NCBI GenBank assembly: GCA_018268995.1
Contig: JAFDVL010000039.1
Location: 62,001 to 126,000, forward strand
Reading direction: 5' to 3'
DNA from: Acidobacteriota bacterium
GTDB taxonomy: Bacteria; Acidobacteriota; Blastocatellia; RBC074
DNA length: 64,000 bases
Part shown: positions 19,062 to 26,439 of the stretch, piece by piece
Position numbering within the stretch: the first letter of the stretch is position 1
How the letters are laid out: each line of letters starts with the position of its first letter
Program-made: the position numbers and the translations under genes
The notes under the pieces: model-generated
Told to the model about the DNA's origin: nothing
Database searches by the model: none
The model's input: only the letters and a program-made list of their open reading frames with translations

Positions 19062-19991
19062 ATGCAAACCTCACACAAGTTCACACACTTACTTTTGTTT
19101 TTTATTTTCCTGCTCGGAACCTTGGTTTCAGCATCAGCACAAAATGGCTTTCCTGCCATTAACGTGAGCGATCAGCAGGCCGGATGGATGCTGGTCTATC
19201 CGTATTACACCTCCAGCAGTGCGAATGCGAAAGAAGATTCTTACATCACGATCAGTAACGTCAGCGTCTCGCGCACGGCTGCCGTTCACATGTTCTTTAT
19301 GGATGGAAGAAGCTGTGCCCAGGCTGATATGTTTCTCTGCCTGACGCCGAATGCTTCGCAAGCATTCAAAGCTTCAGAATTAGACCCGGATAATACGGGC
19401 TACATTATTGCGATTGTGGTCAATAATGCGGGAGAACCTGACACAACAGGCACGATCTTGATTGGCAATGCCTTCGTCAACGTTCCGAATAGCGGGATTC
19501 AAGGCAACTATGGAGCAGAATCTTTTGGTTCTGCGGGGGCATCCTTTAATGCCGCGACGAGCCAATTGACCTTCAATGCGCCAAATCGCTTCGTCGTGGA
19601 AATCCAAAGCCCACTGACCGCCCCCAACCAACGAGTCATTATGGTTGGACTGTCGGGTGATCTGAATGGCACCGTGACCGGCGCAGGACAAACAAGCGCG
19701 GGACAAATCATTAACGGCAATGAAACGCCTTCCGGCAGTTTCAGTGCCTGGATTCCTGAAGGATGTCAAAGCTCCGGCTTGATTACTTCCAGTACGCCGC
19801 GTGCTCCTGGGGGCGTTTCACGCATCATTCCGGCAGGCCAAATCGGCACAATCAAATTCAATACAACTGCCGCGGTTGGCTTGTTGCTGGTGCCTACTAA
19901 TTCGTCAAATCGTTCAGGCATTCGCAACATCCACAAACTTGGCACCGCACCGACAACGCTCACAGTATCAACCTTCTTGCCGGGTTGCTAA
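19062..19991 (+). CDS. Secreted hypothetical protein
   Basis: The 309-residue protein has a clear signal peptide (residues 1-27, ending S-A-S-A-Q) and AAGGGG 9 bases before ATG 19062. The mature part is rich in N, S, T and G, with an F-F-M-D-G-R-S-C motif and two or three Cys residues, including a C-terminal G-C. I do not recognise its family. It is likely a beta-rich surface or exported protein. It stands alone, closed by a strong terminator. Confidence 0.65.
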   Translation: MQTSHKFTHLLLFFIFLLGTLVSASAQNGFPAINVSDQQAGWMLVYPYYTSSSANAKEDSYITISNVSVSRTAAVHMFFMDGRSCAQADMFLCLTPNASQAFKASELDPDNTGYIIAIVVNNAGEPDTTGTILIGNAFVNVPNSGIQGNYGAESFGSAGASFNAATSQLTFNAPNRFVVEIQSPLTAPNQRVIMVGLSGDLNGTVTGAGQTSAGQIINGNETPSGSFSAWIPEGCQSSGLITSSTPRAPGGVSRIIPAGQIGTIKFNTTAAVGLLLVPTNSSNRSGIRNIHKLGTAPTTLTVSTFLPGC

Positions 19992-20017
19992 TCGTTAATT
20001 TCTTAAACCAGCGGTCG

Positions 20018-20057
20018 AAAAAAGGGATCAGGTCTTATGTGACTTGATCCCTTTTTT
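20018..20057. terminator. Strong, nearly symmetric terminator
   Basis: A 17-bp stem (20018-20034 with 20041-20057, one G-T pair) with six A bases at its left end, a 6-base loop and six T bases at its right end. It can act in either direction and closes the secreted-protein gene before the M4 protease operon. Confidence 0.9.
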
Positions 20058-20166
20058 AGTGCTTGACGCCTTTTCTAAACCGCAGTAGAGTCACGCCCAC
20101 TCCCCTACATCACTCATCACAATTCGGCACGAGATACTATTTTCGACTGTAGCCATTGGAGGCAAT

Positions 20167-21216
20167 ATGAAAAAAACTTTCTGCTCGTATCATTGCATTA
20201 TTCCCCCTGACATCCTGCGCAACGTTGCTCAAAAAGGGTCAGAGAAACAACAGGAATGGGCATACAAGGCGATTGAGGAAAGCGCCCAAATACGAGGCCA
20301 GCGCGAGGTCATGGCCTTACTTGGTGTGGCCTCTGTCGCAGTCCCTGCGGGGACGAAGCGCCGCACGATTTATGATGCTGGAAACAAAACCTTTTTGCCG
20401 GGGAAACTGGTGCGTGGTGAAGGTGACGCGAAAAGCAAGGATCGCGCGGTCAATGAGGCCTATGACGGTGCAGGGAAAACTTATGATTTCTTCTTGAAAA
20501 TTTACGAGCGCAATTCCATTGATGATCGAGGAATGCGGCTGGATTCAACCGTGCATTACGATGTGGAATATAACAACGCGTTCTGGAACGGGAACCAGAT
20601 GGTGTATGGCGATGGCGATGGACAAATCTTCAACGGATTCACGGGATGTCTGGATGTGATCGCGCACGAACTGACCCATGGCGTGACGCAATTTGAGGCA
20701 GGGCTGGTTTATCGAAATCAACCTGGAGCCTTGAATGAAAGTATGTCTGACGTTTTCGGCTCGCTTGTTAAGCAATACGCAAAAAAGCAAAAGGCCGATA
20801 AAGCAGACTGGTTGATCGGCAAAGGGTTACTTGCCAAAGGAATCAAGGGTGTCGCGCTGCGTTCCATGAAAGACCCAGGCACCGCTTACAATGATCCGTT
20901 GATTGGCAAAGACCCACAGCCTGCCCATATGAAAGATTTCGTCAAAACTACGCGCGACAACGGCGGCGTCCACATTAATTCCGGCATTCCGAATAAAGCC
21001 TTTTACGAAGTGGCCATTCGGATTGGCGGCAATGCGTGGGAAAAAGCCGGGCGTATCTGGTACATCACGTTGCGAGATCGGTTGCGGACATCATCACAAT
21101 TTCAGGATTGCGCAAATTTGACCTTTGCCGTAGCGAAGGAACTTTATGGGGCAACCAGTACGGAAGCAAAAGCGGTGCAGGATGGTTGGAATGTCGTAGG
21201 AATTAAAGTGAAGTAA
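20167..21216 (+). CDS. Protealysin-like M4 metalloprotease
   Basis: The 349-residue M4-family (thermolysin-type) protease has H-E-L-T-H at 167-171, third ligand Glu191 in A-L-N-E-S-M-S-D-V-F-G and His269 in G-V-H-I-N-S-G. There is no signal peptide. The short N-terminal part (1-60) with C-I-I-P-P-D-I-L matches the compact propeptide of protealysin-like enzymes rather than the long thermolysin FTP propeptide. It is followed 18 bases later by an emfourin-like gene, which in this family encodes its inhibitor. GGAGGC precedes ATG 20167. Confidence 0.92.
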   Translation: MKKTFCSYHCIIPPDILRNVAQKGSEKQQEWAYKAIEESAQIRGQREVMALLGVASVAVPAGTKRRTIYDAGNKTFLPGKLVRGEGDAKSKDRAVNEAYDGAGKTYDFFLKIYERNSIDDRGMRLDSTVHYDVEYNNAFWNGNQMVYGDGDGQIFNGFTGCLDVIAHELTHGVTQFEAGLVYRNQPGALNESMSDVFGSLVKQYAKKQKADKADWLIGKGLLAKGIKGVALRSMKDPGTAYNDPLIGKDPQPAHMKDFVKTTRDNGGVHINSGIPNKAFYEVAIRIGGNAWEKAGRIWYITLRDRLRTSSQFQDCANLTFAVAKELYGATSTEAKAVQDGWNVVGIKVK

Positions 21217-21234
21217 ATTCGCTGGGAGAGTCTT

Positions 21235-21531
21235 ATGATCGTTCGTCACGAACGCTCCGGCGGTTATGCTGGAATCACAGTCAAGGCTGACGTGGATTCC
21301 GACACATTATCTGCCAAACAAGCCAACGAACTAAAAGAGCTGGTCGAGAAGGCGTTTCCTTCTGACCAGCTCCAAAAGAAAAAGACGATGCCGGATCAGT
21401 TCAACTATGAGTTCAGCATCGAAGATGCGGGTAAAACCCAAACCTATCAAGTCAACGACCAAACGATCACAGACGAAATTCGTGCTTTGAGCAAGTGGCT
21501 GATTGCGACAGCCCAAAAGAAGAGCCGTTAA
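21235..21531 (+). CDS. Emfourin-like inhibitor of the adjacent M4 protease
   Basis: The 98-residue protein begins with a G-G-Y-A-G-I-T-V segment and has the features of emfourin, the small protein inhibitor encoded next to protealysin: a short beta strand start, an L-K-E-L-V-E-K-A-F helix, and a C-terminal strand-helix with Y-Q-V-N-D-Q-T-I. It starts 18 bases after the protease stop, with GGGAGAG upstream. Known emfourins block the active site of their partner; the pairing here implies co-transcription. The gene ends 4 bases before the convergent MBL gene's stop. Confidence 0.75.
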   Translation: MIVRHERSGGYAGITVKADVDSDTLSAKQANELKELVEKAFPSDQLQKKKTMPDQFNYEFSIEDAGKTQTYQVNDQTITDEIRALSKWLIATAQKKSR

Positions 21532-21534
21532 TAG

Positions 21535-22401
21535 CTATTTCTTTTTGCTCAAACTGTTGTAGATGACTTGAATCCAGGTATCAGTCTTGACAAAGCCCGT
21601 GCCCAGATTTTTGTACTTGTCTGGCATTCCCTGTGCTTTGATTTGATCCATCGTTTTGCCTGCGGCCATTTGCTTCCGCACAATGTCTGCGGTGTCGGCT
21701 ATCATATCTCGATAACTTTTCACATCTTCCAACGTCAAAACTGACCCGTGGCCGGGAATGATTTTGACATCCGCAGGTAAGCGATTGATCGCTTCGCTCA
21801 GAGAAGAAACCAGCCCGTCCACATCGCCGCCACCGCTCAAATCCACAAACGGGAAACGCCCCGGCGAAAACGTATCGCCAAAATGGGCAACATTGGATTT
21901 CGTGAAGTAAATGATGCTGTCATTATCTGTGTGCCCATTCGCAAAATACATCGCCTGAACTTCTTCGCCGTTGAAGTGAACGGAAATGGATTTATCATAC
22001 GTGACAACAGGCTGGGCTTCTTTTGGTTTGCTTTCCAGGCGCTTACGAACATTGGTATGCGCAACAATCAAGGTATCTTTGCCGAAGATTTCATTGCCTC
22101 CGGTATGATCGCCATGATGATGCGTATTCAGCAAAAACTTAAGCTGACCACTGTTCAGGGATTTCAGCGCCGTTTTGATTTTATCGGCCAGTGGCGCAAA
22201 CTGATCGTCAATAATCAGCATGCCATCCGGGCCAGCAGAAACCCCAATATTGCCACCTGAGCCTTCGAGCATATACACATTGCCTGCAACTTTTTGGGTT
22301 TTGATTTCGACTTTAGAAAAGTCCTGCTGTTGCGCCGCGGGAGCAAGTTTGGCACCCACCACAATCAAAAGGACTACTACACCTAAGATCAAACGATACA
22401 T
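21535..22401 (-). CDS. Secreted MBL-fold metallo-hydrolase
   Basis: The 288-residue protein has a hydrophobic signal segment (residues 1-25) and the MBL zinc motif H94-x-H96-x-D98-H99 in L-N-T-H-H-H-G-D-H-T, with further ligands in A-N-G-H-T-D-N-D, H-F-G-D-T and P-G-H-G. This layout fits exported class-B beta-lactamase-like or quinoprotein-relay hydrolases; a specific substrate cannot be assigned. It converges on the emfourin gene with a 3-base gap and lies upstream of no partner. Confidence 0.87.
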   Translation of the reverse strand: MYRLILGVVVLLIVVGAKLAPAAQQQDFSKVEIKTQKVAGNVYMLEGSGGNIGVSAGPDGMLIIDDQFAPLADKIKTALKSLNSGQLKFLLNTHHHGDHTGGNEIFGKDTLIVAHTNVRKRLESKPKEAQPVVTYDKSISVHFNGEEVQAMYFANGHTDNDSIIYFTKSNVAHFGDTFSPGRFPFVDLSGGGDVDGLVSSLSEAINRLPADVKIIPGHGSVLTLEDVKSYRDMIADTADIVRKQMAAGKTMDQIKAQGMPDKYKNLGTGFVKTDTWIQVIYNSLSKKK

Positions 22402-22442
22402 GGGGACTCCTTGATTTGTTTCGATAGTTAGAAGAGATTGGC

Positions 22443-22874
22443 TTATACCGCAATCTCCATGAGCTGAATCGTGAAATGAAGCTCTTCGCCTGCCAACGGA
22501 TGATTCGCATCTACCGTGATTGAAGTCGCGTCCACCGCAGAAATCATCAGCGGCACCACTGAGCCATCCTGCCGATGCATTTCGATTTGTAAGCCGACTT
22601 CCGGCTCTACGCCAAGCTGAACTAATTCACGCGGTACAGTTTGAATTAAGTCATCGCGGCGCTCGCCGTAGGCTTCCTGTGCTGGAATTTTCACATCTTT
22701 GGATTCGCCGATTTGCATGCCTTGCACAGCTTCATCAAAGCCTGCGATGACTTCTCCACCTCCGACAGTGAACGCTAAGGGCTCGCGTCCTTCAGAAGAA
22801 TCGAAAACTTCGCCGCTCACTAATTTCCCTGTGTAATGCACACGTACTACATCGCCATTTTTTGCTGCCGACAT
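22443..22874 (-). CDS. FKBP-type peptidyl-prolyl isomerase, SlyD-like
   Basis: The 143-residue protein has the SlyD arrangement: an FKBP N-terminal part (V-R-V-H-Y-T-G-K-L, F-D-S-S, P-L-A-F), the inserted-in-flap chaperone domain (about 70-125) and the C-terminal return with D-A-N-H-P-L-A-G-E-E-L-H-F. It would catalyse proline isomerisation and assist folding in the cytosol. It lacks the His-rich metal-binding tail of E. coli SlyD. Shine-Dalgarno AAGGAG precedes ATG 22874. Confidence 0.9.
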   Translation of the reverse strand: MSAAKNGDVVRVHYTGKLVSGEVFDSSEGREPLAFTVGGGEVIAGFDEAVQGMQIGESKDVKIPAQEAYGERRDDLIQTVPRELVQLGVEPEVGLQIEMHRQDGSVVPLMISAVDATSITVDANHPLAGEELHFTIQLMEIAV

Positions 22875-23063
22875 ACTCTTTGCTCCTTGTAAAAGTTCAG
22901 TTCGTCATCGCAAAGACGTCGAGCCTGCAAAGACAACGCGACGGGGAAATGCTCTGAAGTAACTTCGTGTTTGCGTGAATGAAGTGAAAGAAAATTAAAA
23001 ACAACCTCGTGCCTAAAGCAGGGCAGGAGTTTCGCACAGACCCTGCACAAAAGCCAAGCGCAC

Positions 23064-24197
23064 TTAGCTGATCCAGCCTCCGCCAACCACGACCTCGTCA
23101 TCATAAAAAACTGCCGCTTGTCCCGGCGTAATGGCGCGTTGCGCTTCATCAAACATCACCCGCACATTGCCGTTTTCGTGCGGCGAAATCGTCGCCATTG
23201 CTTCTTCTGCGCGCGAGCGAATCTTGACCGAAACCTGCATGGGTTCCGTCAACGTTTCAATTGCAATCCAGTTTGGGCGCGTCACGATCATCTCGCGCTT
23301 CAGCAACCCGTCAACAGCGCCAACGACCACTTGGTTCTTCTCGGCGTCCACTTTCACGACGTACAACGGCTCTGGCGCAGAAATGCCGAGGCCTTTTCGT
23401 TGTCCGACCGTGTAGCGATGAATGCCCGTATGCTGGCCTAGAATTTTCCCCTCGGTCGTGACGATTGCACCGGGCTTAGGGTCTGGCAATGGCTTCAGGC
23501 TTTCGATTTGGACGAGCGGCTGCGGGTTCGATTTTTGCTCGTCTAAATACCGATCAATGAAACGCGAGTAGTTACCATCCGGGATAAAACAAATCTCCTG
23601 ACTTTCGGGCTTTTGTGCTGTCGGCAATCCGGCCTGTTCCGCGATGTCGCGTGTTTCCTGCTTGGTCATGCCGCCAAGCGGAAATAGCGCATAGCTCAAT
23701 TGCTCCTGCGTCAACTCAAACAAAAAGTACGATTGATCCTTCGCCCGATTTGTTGCGCGCATCAGCAGCCAGCGTCCACGATTTTCGTCAAACGTCACGC
23801 GCGCGTAATGCCCAGTGGCGACTTTGTCCGCACCAACGCTTTTCGTCATTTCAACCAGCTTGTCGAATTTCAAATACGAATTGCACGCGACGCACGGGCT
23901 GGGCGTTTTGCCTTGCAGGTAGTTGTTCACAAACGGCGCGACGACATCGCGCTCAAAATCGTCTTCGAGGTTCAGGACGTAAAACGGAAAGCCAAGTTTG
24001 TTCGCGACGACACGTGCATCATACAAATCGTCGAGCGAGCAACAACGTGACGGCAACGGTTCGCCGTCCGGCCCAACGTTGATGCGACGCTGATTCCAAA
24101 GCTGCATCGAAAACCCGACCAATTCGTGTCCCTGATTTTTTAATAATGCGGCAGTCGTCGAACTGTCTACGCCGCCGCTCATTGCCACTGAAATCAT
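23064..24197 (-). CDS. mnmA: tRNA-specific 2-thiouridylase MnmA
   Basis: The 377-residue enzyme (ATG 24197) has the PP-loop S-G-G-V-D-S-S near its start, C-V-A-C-N (first catalytic Cys) and a second Cys in E-I-C-F-I-P. It adds sulfur to U34 of tRNAs for Lys, Glu and Gln. The longer frame to 24281 carries 28 residues unlike MnmA and runs into the upstream gene, so I reject it. It starts 5 bases after the PIN-like gene, indicating one transcript with that DUF433/PIN-like pair. Confidence 0.93.
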   Translation of the reverse strand: MISVAMSGGVDSSTTAALLKNQGHELVGFSMQLWNQRRINVGPDGEPLPSRCCSLDDLYDARVVANKLGFPFYVLNLEDDFERDVVAPFVNNYLQGKTPSPCVACNSYLKFDKLVEMTKSVGADKVATGHYARVTFDENRGRWLLMRATNRAKDQSYFLFELTQEQLSYALFPLGGMTKQETRDIAEQAGLPTAQKPESQEICFIPDGNYSRFIDRYLDEQKSNPQPLVQIESLKPLPDPKPGAIVTTEGKILGQHTGIHRYTVGQRKGLGISAPEPLYVVKVDAEKNQVVVGAVDGLLKREMIVTRPNWIAIETLTEPMQVSVKIRSRAEEAMATISPHENGNVRVMFDEAQRAITPGQAAVFYDDEVVVGGGWIS

Positions 24198-24202
24198 AAT
24201 GT

Positions 24203-24601
24203 TTATTGCGGAATGTATTGTCTGCCTGTTCCCAGGTATTGATTGAGAAAAATGATGATGTCTACCAAAGAGTGTATGCACCGCTCACGATAATCGGCCT
24301 CAATAACTCGTTGCGGATGACTGATCGTAATGACGGGTAAAGAGTCAGGGGTATTTTCTTCCTGCATCGTTTGTTCCAGCGAATCAGCGTCTTCCTGATT
24401 GCGATTGCCCGTCAACAACAAATAGCCGTGCGTCTGACAGTGCCACCAGATTTCGCGGTCAATCGTATTTCGCGCCAGCCCCGCTTCCGGCAAGGTGATG
24501 AATTCCAACAAGCTGTGTTCATCCCATCTCGTACTTTTGAGCGTGCCAATAAAAAGCTCTCGATGACCTGTAATGTCGTTATCCAGCAGTACCGTAATCA
24601 T
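24203..24601 (-). CDS. PIN-like (DUF5615/Mut7-C type) hypothetical protein
   Basis: The 132-residue protein has an early Asp pair (L-L-D-N-D-I) and a downstream L-L-L-T-G-N-R-N-Q segment, a pattern seen in the PIN-like DUF5615 proteins that pair with DUF433 genes. PIN-fold proteins are often RNases. ATG 24601 overlaps the DUF433 stop in TGATG, the coupled arrangement typical of antitoxin-toxin pairs. Identity is probable but not certain; the full set of PIN acidic residues cannot be confirmed by eye. Confidence 0.6.
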   Translation of the reverse strand: MITVLLDNDITGHRELFIGTLKSTRWDEHSLLEFITLPEAGLARNTIDREIWWHCQTHGYLLLTGNRNQEDADSLEQTMQEENTPDSLPVITISHPQRVIEADYRERCIHSLVDIIIFLNQYLGTGRQYIPQ

Positions 24602-24984
24602 CAATATTTCCCTGTCCGTTTCAGTGCTTGCAAACGCGCCAATGCTATTGCCTGCTCTGGCGCGAGATTCGGTTTTACAGTACTTGTTTGCACCGCACGC
24701 GCGCGTTCTCGATAAAACTTCTCGCGTTCTTCGTTCTTTTTCACGACCTCTGCATATTCAGCTTCAAACTCAGACTGATGCGCAGAGATATAGTTTGTTA
24801 CTGCGCTCATTTCTTCTTCGCTCAAGCCCAGCCAATGGCGGATCAACTGTGGCGTCCAACCCGCTTTGAGATAATCCATAATCAGGTACAGCGAGATGCG
24901 CGTGTTGGCGACACACAATCCTCGGTCAGTGCGCCGAACAATGCCCGTCGCTACTGGAGTTTCCACTAATGTTTCTGCAATCAT
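24601..24984 (-). CDS. DUF433-domain protein, antitoxin-like
   Basis: From ATG 24984 (AAGGAG 9 bases upstream) the product is 127 residues. The V-A-N-T-R-I-S-L-Y-L-I-M-D-Y-L-K-A-G segment and the L-I-R-H-W-L-G-L-S-E-E-E helix-turn-helix match DUF433, a VapB-like family found upstream of PIN-like genes. A charged helical C-terminal half follows. It is the first gene of a transcript that continues through the PIN-like gene into mnmA and is divergent from the AAA ATPase at 25118. Confidence 0.7.
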   Translation of the reverse strand: MIAETLVETPVATGIVRRTDRGLCVANTRISLYLIMDYLKAGWTPQLIRHWLGLSEEEMSAVTNYISAHQSEFEAEYAEVVKKNEEREKFYRERARAVQTSTVKPNLAPEQAIALARLQALKRTGKY

Positions 24985-25117
24985 CGCGTTTTCTCCTTCC
25001 AACAATTCCCGCCTCAAATTTCAAATCCGTAAATATTGATGCTAAGATGACGGACTGATTTTAGCATACGCAAGATCAGCACAGCACATTCCAAGTAAAG
25101 GATCGTAGTTTTCCGTA

Positions 25118-25969
25118 ATGGCAAAAAGCTCGCCTATGAACCCCAAATCACAGACCTCACCCACTGCCGGACACGTACTCGATAAATATCGCATCGCGTC
25201 AGAACCGTATTACCTGAACATTAAAAACGAAGCGGACATTTTCGAGAAAGCCTATAAAGCCAAGCTTCCGGTGATGCTGAAAGGCCCAACGGGATGCGGC
25301 AAAACGCGTTTTGTGCAAGCGATGGCCTATCGGCTCGGTCGCCCAATCATCACGGTTGCCTGTCACGAAGACCTTTCGGCCACCGACTTGATCGGACGAT
25401 TCCTGCTCGAAGGCGAGGAAACGGTTTGGCACGATGGCCCGCTCACGACAGCCGTGCGCCACGGTGCGATTTGCTATCTGGACGAGGTCGTCGAAGCACG
25501 CAAGGACACGATTGTTTGCATTCACCCGCTGACGGATGATCGTCGCGTGCTGCCGATTGAAAAGCTCGGTCAGTTGATCGGTGCCCCTGATGATTTTATG
25601 CTCGTGATTTCGTACAACCCCGGCTACCAAAGTGTGCTGAAAGACCTGAAGCAATCCACGCGGCAACGGTTTATTTCGCTGGAATTCGATTACCCGCCCG
25701 CCGAAGCCGAAGCCCAAATCGTCGCCCGCGAAGGCGGGATTGACACTGGGCTGGCGCGCGACTTGGTGAAGATCGGCGAGAAGGTGCGTAACCTGAAAGG
25801 ACACGGCCTTGAGGAAGGCGTTTCGACGCGACTGCTGGTGTACGCGGCACAGATGATTGCGAGCGGGATTGATGCTGTGACCGCGTGTGAAATCGCGATT
25901 GCGTCGCCAATTACGGACGATTCCGAGTTGCAGCGCGGCATTCGTGAAATTGTAACAACAGTTGTTTGA
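25118..25969 (+). CDS. AAA ATPase of the CbbQ/NirQ/NorQ (MoxR) type
   Basis: The 283-residue protein has Walker A G-P-T-G-C-G-K-T (56-63), Walker B I-C-Y-L-D-E-V (D122-E123) and an R-x-R-F sensor region. It matches CbbQ/NorQ, ring ATPases that, with a VWA partner, insert metals or remodel enzymes such as Rubisco or nitric oxide reductase. The VWA partner follows after an inserted element. No Rubisco or NorBC gene is nearby, so the client is unknown. No Shine-Dalgarno stands out at ATG 25118. Confidence 0.87.
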   Translation: MAKSSPMNPKSQTSPTAGHVLDKYRIASEPYYLNIKNEADIFEKAYKAKLPVMLKGPTGCGKTRFVQAMAYRLGRPIITVACHEDLSATDLIGRFLLEGEETVWHDGPLTTAVRHGAICYLDEVVEARKDTIVCIHPLTDDRRVLPIEKLGQLIGAPDDFMLVISYNPGYQSVLKDLKQSTRQRFISLEFDYPPAEAEAQIVAREGGIDTGLARDLVKIGEKVRNLKGHGLEEGVSTRLLVYAAQMIASGIDAVTACEIAIASPITDDSELQRGIREIVTTVV

Positions 25970-25971
25970 GG

Positions 25972-26439
25972 AGGATTTAGGATTTGGGATTTAGGATTTA
26001 GGTTCGTTTTGAAGCAATCAGTAATCTTTTGAAGGGATTGGTTATGGAAGGCTATCGTGAATTGAAGGTTTGGCAAAAAGGGATGGATTTGGTCGTTGCG
26101 GTTTATCCGCTGACGGCAACTTTCCCTAAAAGCGAAACTTTTGGATTAGCCAGCCAAATGCAGCGAGCCGCTGTTTCCGTTCCGTCGAATATTGCTGAAG
26201 GAAATGCGTTGCGACAAACCAAAGCATATTTGCGACACTTATCTATCGCTAGTGGCTCGCTTGCCGAACTGGAAACGCAACTAGAAATCGCCGAACGATT
26301 AGGCTATTCAACCGATTGCTCCATCGCTACACAAGCCAATGAAATCGGGCGTATGCTCTCCATCCTTCGCAAAAACCTCGAAGCGAAACTGTAACCATCC
26401 GGCACGACCCTAAATCCTAAATCCCAAATCCTAAATCCT
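25972..26439 (+). mobile_element. Inverted-repeat-bounded four-helix-bundle element between AAA and VWA genes
   Basis: Perfect 31-bp inverted repeats (25972-26002 and 26409-26439), each a stutter of the heptamer GGATTTA, bracket one gene. The left arm starts 3 bases after the AAA stop codon and the right arm ends on the base before the VWA ATG. The arrangement copies the intervening sequences of bacterial 23S rRNA, in which the same protein family is encoded in the loop of a long stem. Here it sits in an mRNA context. Mobility is inferred from structure only; no target-site duplication is obvious. Confidence 0.75.
26044..26394 (+). CDS. Four-helix-bundle protein (23S rRNA intervening-sequence protein family)
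   Basis: From ATG 26044 (GAAGGGA 6-7 bases upstream; an in-frame TTG at 26029 is less likely) the product is 116 residues. It shows the TIGR02436/PF05635 pattern: L-K-V-W-Q-K-G-M-D-L-V, F-P-x-x-E-x-F-G-L-x-x-Q-M-Q-R-A-A-V-S-V-P-S-N-I-A-E-G, and S-I-A-S-G-S-L-A-E-L-E-T-Q-L. The family includes proteins encoded in rRNA intervening sequences and the Avd protein of diversity-generating retroelements, and is thought to bind nucleic acid. It lies in the loop of a 31-bp inverted repeat. Confidence 0.93.
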   Translation: MEGYRELKVWQKGMDLVVAVYPLTATFPKSETFGLASQMQRAAVSVPSNIAEGNALRQTKAYLRHLSIASGSLAELETQLEIAERLGYSTDCSIATQANEIGRMLSILRKNLEAKL

